DNA from: Oceaniovalibus guishaninsula JLT2003
GTDB lineage: Bacteria; Pseudomonadota; Alphaproteobacteria; Rhodobacterales; Rhodobacteraceae
NCBI RefSeq assembly: GCF_000299575.1
Contig: NZ_AMGO01000036.1
Coordinates: 162,396-226,395, forward strand
Direction of reading: 5' to 3'
DNA: 64,000 bases
Below the pieces are notes generated by a model. The model made no database searches. It had not been told where the DNA came from and worked only from the letters and a program-made list of their open reading frames with translations. This document shows positions 8,836-17,727 of this stretch, piece after piece; positions within the stretch are counted from its first letter, which is position 1, and each line of letters begins with the position of its first letter. Made by a program: the position numbers and the translations under genes.

Positions 8836-10968
8836 ATGTTCAACGAAACCAGGAAATCGATCCAGTGGGGCGAGGAAACGCTGACGCTGGAAACGGGCAA
8901 GGTCGCCCGCCAGGCCGATGGCAGCGTCATCGCCACCCTGGGCGAGACCAGCGTGATGGCCAACGTCACCTTCGCCAAGACGCAGAAGCCGGGGCAGGAC
9001 TTCTTCCCGCTGACCGTGCATTACAACGAGAAATACTATGCCGCGGGCAAGGTGCCGGGCGGCTTTTTCAAGCGCGAGGCGCGTCCGACCGAGAAGGAGA
9101 CGCTGACCTCGCGGCTGATCGACCGGCCGATCCGTCCGTTGTTCGTGCCCGGCTTCAAGAACGAGGTTCTGGTCATCTGCACGGTGCTGAGCCACGATCT
9201 GGTCAACGATCCCGACATCGTGGCGATGATCGCCGCGTCGGCGGCGCTGACGCTGTCGGGCGCGCCGTTCATGGGACCGATCGCCGGCTGCCGCGTGGGT
9301 TACGAGGGCGGCGAATACGTCCTGAATCCCGACCTGGAGGACATGCACAACCTCAAGACCAAGCCCGAGCAGCGGCTGGACCTTGTGGTCGCGGGCACCA
9401 AGGACGCGGTGATGATGGTCGAATCGGAAGCCTATGAGCTGTCCGAGGCCGAGATGCTGGGCGCGGTGAACTTCGCGCACCAGCAGATTCAGCCGGTGAT
9501 CGACCTGATCATCGACCTGGCCGAGGAAGCCGCGAAAGAACCGTTCGATTTCGAGCCGGCCGATTATTCCGCGCTTTACGACGCGGTGAAGCAGGCGGGC
9601 GAGCAGAAGATGCGCGCGGCCTTCGCCATCACCGACAAGCAGGAGCGCACGACCGCCATTTCCGACGCGCGCCAGGCCATTATCGACGGCCTGACGGACG
9701 AGCAGAAGGCGGACGAGAACCTGGGTTCGGCGCTGAAGAAGCTGGAATCGTCGGTTCTGCGCGGCGATGTGGTGAAGTCGGGCAAGCGCATCGACGGACG
9801 CCGCACCGACGAGGTGCGTCCGATCGTGGCCGAGACCGGGCTGCTGCCGCGCACGCACGGATCGGCCCTGTTCACGCGCGGCGAGACGCAGGCGTTGGCC
9901 GTGACCACGCTGGGCACCGGCGACGACGAGCAGATGATCGACGCGTTGCAGGGCACCTACAAGTCCAACTTCCTGCTGCACTACAACTTCCCCCCCTATT
10001 CGGTGGGCGAGGTCGGACGCTTCGGCCCTCCGGGCCGGCGCGAGATCGGGCACGGCAAGCTGGCCTGGCGGGCCTTGCAGGCGGTGCTGCCGGCGGCGAC
10101 GGATTTCCCCTATACGATCCGCGTCGTGTCCGAGATCACGGAATCGAACGGATCGTCGTCGATGGCGTCGGTCTGCGGCGGATCGCTGTCGATGATGGAT
10201 GCGGGCGTGCCGCTGAAGGCCCCCGTGGCCGGCGTCGCGATGGGCCTGATCCTTGAGGATGACGGCGAATACGCCATCCTGACGGACATCCTGGGCGACG
10301 AGGATCATCTGGGCGACATGGACTTCAAGGTGGCTGGCACCGAGAAGGGCATCACGTCGCTGCAAATGGACATCAAGGTGGCGGGCATCACGTCCGAGAT
10401 CATGGAAAAGGCGCTGGATCAGGCCAAGGCCGGGCGTCTGCACATCCTGGGCGAGATGAACAAGGCGCTGTCCGAAGCCGGATCGTTCAGCCAGCACGCG
10501 CCCAAGATCGAAACGATGCAGATCCCCACCGACAAGATCCGCGAAGTCATCGGATCGGGCGGCAAGGTCATCCGCGAGATCGTCGAGACATCGGGCGCCA
10601 AGGTGGACATCAACGACGACGGGGTCATCAAGATCGCTTCGTCCTCGGCCGATGCGATCCAGCGGGCCCATGACATGATCCATTCCATCGTGGCCGAGCC
10701 GGAGGCCGGCAAGGTCTATAAGGGCACGGTGGTGAAGATCGTCGATTTCGGCGCCTTCGTGAACTTCTTCGGCAAGCGCGACGGTCTGGTCCATGTCAGC
10801 CAGATCGACGAGAAGCGCCTGAACCATCCGTCGGATGCGCTGAAGGAAGGCCAAGAAGTCTGGGTCAAGCTGCTGGGCTTCGACGATCGCGGCAAGGTGC
10901 GGCTGGCCATGAAGATGGTCGATCAGGAGACCGGACAGGAAAAGACCGCCGAGGAAGCGGCCGAATAA
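8836..10968 (+). CDS. pnp: polyribonucleotide nucleotidyltransferase (PNPase)
   Basis: Phosphorolytic 3'-5' exoribonuclease of the RNA degradosome. The 710-residue length is typical. Two RNase PH-like domains span about residues 1-540, including [39 protein letters not shown] and [23 protein letters not shown] domain follows (about 560-615, [13 protein letters not shown]), then an S1 domain (about 620-690, [15 protein letters not shown]). It follows rpsO and ends before a strong terminator. The long minus-strand open frame across this gene is an antisense shadow. Confidence 0.97.
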   Translation: MFNETRKSIQWGEETLTLETGKVARQADGSVIATLGETSVMANVTFAKTQKPGQDFFPLTVHYNEKYYAAGKVPGGFFKREARPTEKETLTSRLIDRPIRPLFVPGFKNEVLVICTVLSHDLVNDPDIVAMIAASAALTLSGAPFMGPIAGCRVGYEGGEYVLNPDLEDMHNLKTKPEQRLDLVVAGTKDAVMMVESEAYELSEAEMLGAVNFAHQQIQPVIDLIIDLAEEAAKEPFDFEPADYSALYDAVKQAGEQKMRAAFAITDKQERTTAISDARQAIIDGLTDEQKADENLGSALKKLESSVLRGDVVKSGKRIDGRRTDEVRPIVAETGLLPRTHGSALFTRGETQALAVTTLGTGDDEQMIDALQGTYKSNFLLHYNFPPYSVGEVGRFGPPGRREIGHGKLAWRALQAVLPAATDFPYTIRVVSEITESNGSSSMASVCGGSLSMMDAGVPLKAPVAGVAMGLILEDDGEYAILTDILGDEDHLGDMDFKVAGTEKGITSLQMDIKVAGITSEIMEKALDQAKAGRLHILGEMNKALSEAGSFSQHAPKIETMQIPTDKIREVIGSGGKVIREIVETSGAKVDINDDGVIKIASSSADAIQRAHDMIHSIVAEPEAGKVYKGTVVKIVDFGAFVNFFGKRDGLVHVSQIDEKRLNHPSDALKEGQEVWVKLLGFDDRGKVRLAMKMVDQETGQEKTAEEAAE

Positions 10969-10995
10969 GGCCCCTGCCCTTCGGCGCGAATGACG

Positions 10996-11023
10996 AACCC
11001 CGGCAGCGATGCCGGGGTTTTTT
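10996..11023 (+). terminator. Rho-independent terminator of pnp
   Basis: AACCCCGGCA and TGCCGGGGTT form a perfect 10-base-pair stem around GCGA, and the second arm runs into a T tract ending at 11023. It works in the plus direction only. Confidence 0.9.
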
Positions 11024-11034
11024 CGTATGCGCGG

Positions 11035-11376
11035 TCAGGGGACGAAGTCGCCCAGCCAGTTGCCATGCGCCCAGCCAAGCCGGTTGCCCGGACCGAAGCT
11101 GATCGCGTACCAGGCGCCGCGCTTGTCGTAGATGCCGACGCGGTCGCCGTTATGGACCGCGCCGATCTGGGGATAGTCGGATCCCGGCCCGGTCCTGACG
11201 GCCAGAAACCCGTCGCCCTGCGGGTCCAGACCCATCACCCGCGCCACGCCGAAACACGCGGCTTCGGCATCGGGCGGGCAGTAGGTATCGAAGGGAACGG
11301 CAGGCTGCTGGGCGGCGGCGGCCCCCGGCAGGGCCAGAAATGCGATGGGGACGATGCGCGACAGGAACGGGTGCAT
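11035..11376 (-). CDS. secreted SH3-domain protein
   Basis: A 113-residue protein with a signal peptide ending near AAAAQ (about residue 22), so periplasmic. The C-terminal half (AVRTGPGSDYPQIGAVHNGDRVGIYDKRGAWYAISFG) has the bacterial SH3b pattern, which often binds cell-wall peptides. Two Cys before the domain (CPPDAEAAC) could form a disulfide. It is convergent with pnp and stands alone. The function is not known beyond the fold. Confidence 0.7.
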   Translation of the reverse strand: MHPFLSRIVPIAFLALPGAAAAQQPAVPFDTYCPPDAEAACFGVARVMGLDPQGDGFLAVRTGPGSDYPQIGAVHNGDRVGIYDKRGAWYAISFGPGNRLGWAHGNWLGDFVP

Positions 11377-11518
11377 GGGAAACCTCGCTTGGTAGGAATG
11401 TGCCCCACGATACGACGGTTCCCTAGCGTCAACAACATCGCGATGCGGGCGGCAAATGGGTTTGGCGCAGGCGTCTTTATCGGGCAGGATGGGACAGGTT
11501 CATTCGGGGGGAGCGAAC

Positions 11519-12523
11519 GTGCGGAACTTCATCACGGTGCTGGCGGTCGCGGGGACGGTCGCGGGACAGGCGGGGGCGGCGACGCTGGCCGATGTCTATT
11601 CCAGCTATTTCGCCTTTGGCGACAGCCTCAGCGACAACGGCAATCTGGGGGTTGCGCCCGCGCCGCCCTATTACCTGAACCCCGAAAAGGGCCGCAGCGA
11701 GTTTTCCAACGACAAGGTGTTCGCCGACGTTCTGGATGACGGGTTCGTCGTGGGATCGACGACGCAGAATTACGCCTTCGGCGGCGCGCGGGCGACGGGC
11801 GCATCGGCGGTGCCCGGAGTTTCGGGGCAGATCGGCCTCTTTTCGCTGGATATTGGGGGGTTCGACGCGCCGGGCGCCCCTTTCCCCGGCACGCCGTCGC
11901 CGGGCGCGCGGCCGCTGGCATCGGTCTGGTTCGGCGGCAACGACGTGATCGCCGCGACCCAAAGCCTGGCGGCGGGCGCGGATTTCGATGCCGCCCAGGC
12001 GTCTGTCGAGGCGGCGGCGGGCATTGTGGTGGTGGGCGTGGCCGAGTTGTGGAGCATCGGGTTCACCGACATCGCGGTTCTCAACGTGCCGGATCTGGGG
12101 GCGGTGCCGCTGTTCAACGCGACGCCGCTGGCCCCGCAGGCGACGCGGCTTGCGCGGGCCTTCAACGCGGCGCTGGGGACGGGGCTGGACGCGTTCGGCC
12201 TGCCGGGCGCGACCGTGACGCAGATCGACGTCTTCTCGATCCTGGACGGGGTGCGGACGGGGGCGGACACGCTGGGTCTGTCGCTGGACAACGTCACGGA
12301 TGCGTGTCTGACGCCGCTATCGGTTTGCGACCCCGACCGCTATCTGTTCTGGGACGCGGTGCACCCGACGGGGATCGTCCACGCGACGCTGGCGGGCGCG
12401 GTCGAGGATCGGCTGCTGGCGGATGTGACGCCCGTTCCGCTGCCGGCGGGATTGCCGCTGCTGGGCGGCACGCTGGCATTGCTGGCCGGGCTGGGGGCTG
12501 CGCGCGGACGGCGGATGCGATAA
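11519..12523 (+). CDS. SGNH/GDSL esterase with VPLPA-CTERM tail
   Basis: Predicted exported esterase or lipase of 334 residues. The GTG at 11519 is preferred: GGGGGAG lies just upstream and a signal peptide begins there (VRNFITVLAVAGTVAGQAGA); the ATG at 11456 adds 21 non-signal residues. GDSL block I (FGDSLSDNGN) has Ser36, block III is GGND near residue 141, and block V is WDAVHPT with Asp279 and His282, so the catalytic set looks complete. VPLPAGLPLLGG at about 306, then a hydrophobic stretch and RGRRMR, form a VPLPA-CTERM signal. It is therefore likely processed by an exosortase encoded elsewhere and displayed or released at the surface. Confidence 0.85.
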   Translation: MRNFITVLAVAGTVAGQAGAATLADVYSSYFAFGDSLSDNGNLGVAPAPPYYLNPEKGRSEFSNDKVFADVLDDGFVVGSTTQNYAFGGARATGASAVPGVSGQIGLFSLDIGGFDAPGAPFPGTPSPGARPLASVWFGGNDVIAATQSLAAGADFDAAQASVEAAAGIVVVGVAELWSIGFTDIAVLNVPDLGAVPLFNATPLAPQATRLARAFNAALGTGLDAFGLPGATVTQIDVFSILDGVRTGADTLGLSLDNVTDACLTPLSVCDPDRYLFWDAVHPTGIVHATLAGAVEDRLLADVTPVPLPAGLPLLGGTLALLAGLGAARGRRMR

Positions 12524-12594
12524 CGGGCGTGTTACGAAACACATCTGTCTTGCCGGTGTTGGACGACCGACAGGACGGCGAAAGGGGACGGAAC

Positions 12595-13215
12595 ATGGAC
12601 AGACGCGACTTCATCTCGGCGGGTTTTGCCGCCTTCGGCGCGGCGCTGGCCGCGGGAAGCGCCGCGGCGCAGGCCACGGCGGGCGCAGTGCCTTCGGATA
12701 CGGTGCTGCCCGCGCGGCTTCAGCCCGCTTTGGTGCGGCTGCGCGCGCCGCTTCCGCCGGGCGAGGTGCATGTCTTTCCCAACCATTTCCAGCTTTACTG
12801 GACGCTGCCCGATGGGCAGGCATGGCGTTACGGCATCCGCGTGGGCCGGGACCGGCTCTACGAATCGGGCACCTATTATGTCGGCGCCAAGAAGGAATGG
12901 CCGTCCTGGACGCCGACGCCCGACATGATCGCGCGCGAACCCGAGCGTTACAAGAAGTGGGAAGACGGGATGCCGGGCGGGCCGAACAACCCGCTGGGCG
13001 CGCGCGCGCTTTATCTGTTCGAGCCGGGGCGCGGCGACACCTATCTGCGCATCCACGGCACCGCCGATACCTGGACCATCGGCCGGGCGGTGTCGAACGG
13101 CTGCGCCGGGCTGACGAACGAGCATATCAAGCTGCTTTACGCCCAGGTGCCGATGAACGCGCGCGTCGTTCTTTATCCCAAGATGGGGCCCGAGCCGGTT
13201 CCGCTGCAAAGCTAG
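12595..13215 (+). CDS. L,D-transpeptidase (YkuD family)
   Basis: A 206-residue exported peptidoglycan cross-linking enzyme candidate. The N-terminus MDRRDF plus a hydrophobic, Ala-rich stretch resembles a twin-arginine signal. The YkuD domain carries LRIHGT (His154) and SNGCAGL with catalytic Cys170; many relatives have SxGC followed by hydrophobic-Arg, so the GL after the Cys is slightly unusual. MPGGPNNPLGARALYL is also family-typical. It sits 71 bases after the GDSL gene and 90 bases before cydA. Confidence 0.85.
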   Translation: MDRRDFISAGFAAFGAALAAGSAAAQATAGAVPSDTVLPARLQPALVRLRAPLPPGEVHVFPNHFQLYWTLPDGQAWRYGIRVGRDRLYESGTYYVGAKKEWPSWTPTPDMIAREPERYKKWEDGMPGGPNNPLGARALYLFEPGRGDTYLRIHGTADTWTIGRAVSNGCAGLTNEHIKLLYAQVPMNARVVLYPKMGPEPVPLQS

Positions 13216-13305
13216 GTCTGCACTTCCTGCATGGCCGATCTTCCGGCGGGTGACATCCCGCCGGAAGCGCCTACATCCCCCACGTCTGGATGGAGGACGC
13301 GGAAG

Positions 13306-14733
13306 ATGGACACGTTCCTCGGGCTCGACGCGCTTATGCTGGCGCGGATTCAGTTCGGCTTCACCATCGCGTTCCATTTCATCTTTCCGGCCTTCACCAT
13401 CGGTCTGGCCAGCTATCTGGCCGTTCTGAACGGCATCTATCTGTGGACCAAGGACAGCCGGTATCTCGATCTGTTCTCTTATTGGGTGAAGATCTTCGCC
13501 ATCACGTTCGCCATGGGCGTCGTGTCGGGCATCGTGATGTCCTATCAGTTCGGCACCAACTGGTCGGTCTTTTCCGACCGGGCGGGGCCGATCATCGGGC
13601 CGCTGATGGCCTATGAGGTTCTGACGGCCTTCTTCCTGGAAGCGGGGTTTCTGGGCATCATGCTGTTCGGGCGCGACCGGGTCGGCCCGGCCCTGCACAT
13701 GACGGCCTGTCTGATGGTGGCGGCGGGCACGGCCATTTCGGCCACCTGGATCCTGAGCGTGAACAGCTGGATGCACACGCCCGTGGGCTTTGCCATGGGC
13801 GATAACGGGCAGTTCCTGCCGCAGGACTGGTGGGCCATCGTGTTCAACCCGTCCTTCCCCTATCGGCTGGCGCACACGCTGATCGCCGCCTATCTGGCCA
13901 CCGCCTTCATCGTCGGCGGGGTCGGCGCATGGCATCTGCTGCGCCGGCGGGCCGACGCGCACGGGGTGCGCAAGATGTATTCGATGGCGATGTGGATGGC
14001 GCTGCTGGTCGCGCCCCTGCAAATCGTCGCGGGGCATGAGCAGGGGTTGAACACGCTGGAATACCAGCCGCCCAAGATCATGGCGATGGAAGGGCATTTC
14101 GAAAGCCACGAGAACGGCATTCCGCTAGTGCTGCTGGGCCTGCCCAATCAGGAGGAAGGGCGCGTCGATTACAAGATCGAGATCCCGCGAGTGGGCGGGC
14201 TGATACTGGGACAGGGATGGAACGGCAGCATGGCGGGGCTGGACACGGTGCCCGACGCGCTGGAGCCGCCGGTCGCCGTCGTCTTCTGGTCCTTTCGGGT
14301 GATGGTGGGTCTGGGCCTGCTGATGCTGGCGGTCGGCCTGTGGTCGGGCTGGGCGCGCTGGCGCGGCACGCTTTACACCGATCGCTGGCTGCACCGCGCA
14401 TCGGTGCTGATGGCGCCGGCGGGGCTGGTGGCGATCATCGCCGGCTGGATCACAACCGAAGTGGGCCGCCAGCCCTTCACCGTCTACGGCGAGATGATGA
14501 CGGCCGATTCCGCGTCACCCATCGCCGCGTCGGCCGTCGGCGCGTCGCTGATGGCGTTCATCGTGATCTATTTCGCGGTGTTCGGGGCGGGCATCCTCTA
14601 TATCCTGCGGCTGATGTGGTATCCCCCGCACCGCCGCGAACCGGATGCCAAGTCCGAACCCGGACCGATCCGAACGGCGGGCAGCACGCCCGCGCAGCAG
14701 GTCGAGGAATCCACCTCGCAACCGGCGGAGTAG
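13306..14733 (+). CDS. cydA: cytochrome bd-type quinol oxidase subunit I, cyanide-insensitive class
   Basis: Heme-carrying subunit of a bd-type terminal oxidase in the inner membrane (475 residues). Visible are the N-terminal helix with His24 (IAFHFIFPAFTIG), SYQFGTNWSVF, a Glu-containing EVLTAFFLEAGFLG helix and RLAHTLIAAY, with GRQPFTVYG near the end. The periplasmic Q-loop between ENGIPLVL and EPPVAVVFW is short, which is the pattern of the CioA class rather than long-loop E. coli CydA. The ATG at 13306 follows GGAAG. It forms an operon with cydB. Confidence 0.92.
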   Translation: MDTFLGLDALMLARIQFGFTIAFHFIFPAFTIGLASYLAVLNGIYLWTKDSRYLDLFSYWVKIFAITFAMGVVSGIVMSYQFGTNWSVFSDRAGPIIGPLMAYEVLTAFFLEAGFLGIMLFGRDRVGPALHMTACLMVAAGTAISATWILSVNSWMHTPVGFAMGDNGQFLPQDWWAIVFNPSFPYRLAHTLIAAYLATAFIVGGVGAWHLLRRRADAHGVRKMYSMAMWMALLVAPLQIVAGHEQGLNTLEYQPPKIMAMEGHFESHENGIPLVLLGLPNQEEGRVDYKIEIPRVGGLILGQGWNGSMAGLDTVPDALEPPVAVVFWSFRVMVGLGLLMLAVGLWSGWARWRGTLYTDRWLHRASVLMAPAGLVAIIAGWITTEVGRQPFTVYGEMMTADSASPIAASAVGASLMAFIVIYFAVFGAGILYILRLMWYPPHRREPDAKSEPGPIRTAGSTPAQQVEESTSQPAE

Positions 14734-14737
14734 GGCC

Positions 14738-15757
14738 ATGGATATCAGCTTCGATCTGACGATCGCCTGGGCGCTGCTGCTGGCCTTCGCCGTCTATGTC
14801 TATGTGGCGCTGGACGGGTTCGATCTGGGCATCGGCATCCTTTATCCGTTCTTTCCCGAAAAGCGCGACCGCGACCTGCTGATGAATTCGGTCGCCCCCG
14901 TCTGGGACGGCAACGAGACATGGCTGGTGCTGGGCGGCGGCGGGTTGTTCGCCGCATTCCCGCTGGCCTATGCGATCATCATGCCGGCGGTCTATCCGCT
15001 GATCATCGCCATGCTGCTGGCGCTGATCTTCCGCGGCGTGGCGTTCGAGTTCCGCTTTCGGGCCGAGCATCGCTGGGCGCAGAAACTCTGGGACGGCGCG
15101 TTCATCGGCGGATCGGTCCTGGCGGCTTTCGTGCAGGGCGTGATCCTTGGCGCGCTGTTGCAGGGGATCGAGGTGGACGGGCGCGCCTATGGCGGCGGCT
15201 GGTGGGACTGGCTGACGCCGTTCACGCAAGTCTGTGGGCTGGCCGTGGTGTGCGGCTATGCGCTGCTGGGGGCGTGCTGGCTGAACATCAAGGTCGAGGG
15301 CGCGATCCAGGCGCGTGTGCGGCGGCTGGCGCGGATCGCGGCGCTGCTGACGGTGGGATTCATCGTCGCGGTCAGCCTTTGGACGCCGTTCCTCGACCCG
15401 GCCTATTTCGAGCGGTGGCTGGGCTGGCCCGATATCCTGAAGGTCGCGGCGGTGCCGATCGTGGTGGCGGTGCTGATCCTGGCGCTGGGCCGCGCGTTGC
15501 TGCGCGAAGGGCGCGACTGGCTGCCGCTGGGTCTGGCGCTGGCGCTGTTCCTGTTGTGCTTCATCGGCCTTGGTGTCAGCATGTGGCCCTATGTCATCCC
15601 GCCCTCGGTCACGATCTGGGACGCGGCGAGCCCGTTCAAGTCGCAGCTTTTCATGTTCGTGGGCGCGGTCGTGCTGGTGCCGATCATCCTAGCCTATACC
15701 GGCTATGCCTATTGGGTGTTCCGCGGCAAGCTGGACCCCGAGCAAGGCTATCATTGA
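14738..15757 (+). CDS. cydB: cytochrome bd-type quinol oxidase subunit II
   Basis: Structural partner of CydA in the inner membrane: 339 residues with eight or nine predicted helices. YVALDGFDLGIGILYPF, the NSVAPVWDGNETWLVLGGG block and WPYVIPPSVTIWDAASP are diagnostic CydB/CioB motifs. It starts 4 bases after the cydA stop, and its TGATG end overlaps the small downstream gene. Confidence 0.94.
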   Translation: MDISFDLTIAWALLLAFAVYVYVALDGFDLGIGILYPFFPEKRDRDLLMNSVAPVWDGNETWLVLGGGGLFAAFPLAYAIIMPAVYPLIIAMLLALIFRGVAFEFRFRAEHRWAQKLWDGAFIGGSVLAAFVQGVILGALLQGIEVDGRAYGGGWWDWLTPFTQVCGLAVVCGYALLGACWLNIKVEGAIQARVRRLARIAALLTVGFIVAVSLWTPFLDPAYFERWLGWPDILKVAAVPIVVAVLILALGRALLREGRDWLPLGLALALFLLCFIGLGVSMWPYVIPPSVTIWDAASPFKSQLFMFVGAVVLVPIILAYTGYAYWVFRGKLDPEQGYH

Positions 15758-15858
15758 TGCGAACCCTGCGGCGGCTGGCCTGGTTCGTCGCCCTCTGGGT
15801 GCTGAGCGTGGCCGCGCTGGGGATCGTCGCCTGGGGCATCCGGCTGATGATCCTGTAA
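15757..15858 (+). CDS. DUF2474 small membrane protein, CydX-like
   Basis: A 33-residue single-helix protein: a basic N-terminus (MRTLRR), then one membrane span (WFVALWVLSVAALGIVAWGIRLMIL). The start overlaps the last base of the cydB stop (TGATG). Length, position and the WFVALW pattern match DUF2474 proteins found after cyanide-insensitive oxidase genes, thought to be accessory subunits comparable to CydX. The direct role is inferred from position. Confidence 0.75.
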   Translation: MRTLRRLAWFVALWVLSVAALGIVAWGIRLMIL

Positions 15859-15888
15859 GGGGGCCGCGCGGGGCGGCCCCCGGCCGGG

Positions 15889-16545
15889 TCAGCCCGGCTG
15901 CTTGACGGTGCGAAGATAGGGCAGTTTCTTGTCGAAGCTGCCGAACTTCTCGGTCGCTTCCTCGTCGCTGACGGCACCCGTGACGATCACGTCGCCGCCC
16001 TGCACCCAGCCCGCGGGCGTGGCGACCTTATGCTCGGCCGTCAGGCGGATGCTGTCGAGCGCGCGCAGGATCTCGTCGAAGTTGCGGCCCGTCGTCATCG
16101 GATAGGTGAGCGACAGCTTGACCTTCTTGTCCGGCCCGATGACGAAGACGGTTCGGACGGTCTGATTGTCCGCAGGGGTGCGGTTGGCGGGATCGCCCGA
16201 CGCCTCGGCCGGCAGCATGTCGTAAAGCTTGGCCACCTTCATGTCGGGATCGCCGATCATGGGATAGGACACCTCGTTCCCGGTATAGGACGCGATGTCG
16301 GACTTCCATTTCATGTGATCCTCGACCGGATCGACGCTGATGCCGATGATCTTGGCGTTCCGCTTGGCGAATTCGTCCATCATTCCGGCCATCATCCCCA
16401 GCTCGGTCGTGCAGACCGGGGTAAAATCCTTGGGGTGGCTGAACAGGATGGCATAACCGTCGCCGATCCATTCGTGAAAGCGGATTTCGCCTTCGGTCGT
16501 GTCGGCGGTGAAATCGGGGGCGGTGTCGCCCAGTCGCAATGCCAT
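15889..16545 (-). CDS. 1-Cys peroxiredoxin (Prx6 type)
   Basis: Thiol peroxidase reducing hydrogen peroxide and organic peroxides. It has 218 residues. The peroxidatic Cys45 lies in PKDFTPVCTTELG. The C-terminal domain (LRALDSIRLTAEHKVATPAGW) is characteristic of the Prx6/AhpC-TSA 1-Cys group, and no resolving Cys is apparent. It is convergent with the cyd operon with a 30-base gap. Expression could be oxidative-stress dependent, but no OxyR-type site was identified. Confidence 0.92.
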   Translation of the reverse strand: MALRLGDTAPDFTADTTEGEIRFHEWIGDGYAILFSHPKDFTPVCTTELGMMAGMMDEFAKRNAKIIGISVDPVEDHMKWKSDIASYTGNEVSYPMIGDPDMKVAKLYDMLPAEASGDPANRTPADNQTVRTVFVIGPDKKVKLSLTYPMTTGRNFDEILRALDSIRLTAEHKVATPAGWVQGGDVIVTGAVSDEEATEKFGSFDKKLPYLRTVKQPG

Positions 16546-16612
16546 GTCGGCCTCCGTCGTTGGTGATGGGTGTCACATAGGCGATGCGGCCCCTTTACCA
16601 AAGCCCCCGCTG

Positions 16613-17272
16613 TCAGAAGGGCGCCGGCGCGCGAAACCGCATGCCGCGCCCGCCATCGGGATGGCGCAGTTGCAGAACCTCGGAATGCAGCATCAGGCGG
16701 GGATGATCGCGCGCCGCCCCCGTCGCATAGAAGGGATCGCCCAAGATCGGGTGGCCCAGCGACAGCATGTGCACGCGCAACTGGTGGGACCGGCCCGTGC
16801 GCGGGCTGAGACGCACGCGGCTTTCGGTGTCGGACGCCTTCAGCACGCGCCAGGCGGTCTGCGCGGGCCGTCCATCGGGGTGGATCATCTGGCGGGGGCG
16901 GTTTTCCCAATCGACCATGATCGGGGCATCAACCTCGCCCGTCGCGGGGGTCAGGCGGCCGGCGACGCGCGCGACATAGGTTTTCCTGACCTGCCGGTTC
17001 TCGAATTGCAGGCCAAGATGGCGCTGGGCATGGGGGGTCAGCGCGAAGACCATGACGCCGCTGGTGTCGCGGTCCAGCCGATGCACCAGCAGCGCGGTCG
17101 GATAGGCGGAGAGGATCCGCGTCATCAGGCAATCGGCCAGATGCGCCCCCTTCCCCGGCACCGACAGAAGGCCCGCGGGCTTGGCCACGGCGAGGATCTG
17201 GTGATCCTCGTGCAGGACATCCAGCGGGGTGTCGGGGGGCGCATAGGCCCCGGCATCCGCCATGGCGGTCAT
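16613..17272 (-). CDS. RluA-family RNA pseudouridine synthase
   Basis: A 219-residue pseudouridine synthase acting on rRNA or tRNA. The catalytic motif LLVHRLDRDTSG carries Asp67; AVAKPAGLLSVPGKG and the RTGRSHQLRVHMLSLGHPILGDPFY block confirm the RluA group. The compact form without an S4 domain resembles dual-specificity RluA (23S U746/tRNA U32), but the target is not certain. The start overlaps the msrC-type stop as ATGA, so it is the third gene of an overlapping set. Confidence 0.88.
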   Translation of the reverse strand: MTAMADAGAYAPPDTPLDVLHEDHQILAVAKPAGLLSVPGKGAHLADCLMTRILSAYPTALLVHRLDRDTSGVMVFALTPHAQRHLGLQFENRQVRKTYVARVAGRLTPATGEVDAPIMVDWENRPRQMIHPDGRPAQTAWRVLKASDTESRVRLSPRTGRSHQLRVHMLSLGHPILGDPFYATGAARDHPRLMLHSEVLQLRHPDGGRGMRFRAPAPF

Positions 17273-17727
17273 CGGTGCGCGAAGGTCATGTGCAGGATCG
17301 CGCCCAGCGCCTCGGCATCGGCTTGGGTGAAGGCGGCGGGGCGGTCGCTGTCGATGTCGAGCACGGCGATCAGCGTCCCCGCCGCGTCGCGGACCGGCAG
17401 CACGATTTCCGACCGGGTGGAGGCCGCGCAGGCGATATGGCCCGGAAAGGCGTCCACATCGTCCACGATCTGCACCTCGCCCGTGCGGGCGGCCGCCCCG
17501 CAGACCCCGCGCGAGAACGGGATCGTCAGGCAGCCATGCCCGCCCTGATACGGTCCGATCTTCAGCAGCTCCGGCCCGACCACGCGATAGAACCCCGTCC
17601 AGTCGAAGCGCGGGTCGGAATGGTGCAGTTCGCAGGCCAGCGTCGCCATCAGCGCGATGGCGTCGGTTTCGCCTTCGGTCAGGCTGGCGATGCGGGCGGC
17701 AGTGGCGGGCCAGTGGGATTGGGTCAC
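17269..17727 (-). CDS. msrC: free methionine-(R)-sulfoxide reductase (GAF domain)
   Basis: A 152-residue cytoplasmic GAF-fold enzyme that repairs free Met-R-sulfoxide. The three redox cysteines of the family are present: Cys66 (HGCLTIPF), Cys76 (RGVCG) and Cys100 (HIACAAS). Their 10- and 24-residue spacing matches the characterised family pattern. The start is a GTG at 17727 that overlaps the thiolase stop (GTGA); its own stop overlaps the RluA start (ATGA). The fit to fRMsr is strong. Confidence 0.88.
   Translation of the reverse strand: MTQSHWPATAARIASLTEGETDAIALMATLACELHHSDPRFDWTGFYRVVGPELLKIGPYQGGHGCLTIPFSRGVCGAAARTGEVQIVDDVDAFPGHIACAASTRSEIVLPVRDAAGTLIAVLDIDSDRPAAFTQADAEALGAILHMTFAHR

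Noticed and set aside
7663..10854. 1063-codon minus-strand open frame
   Set aside because: Antisense shadow of truB, the DUF1643 gene, rpsO and pnp; no recognisable protein motif.
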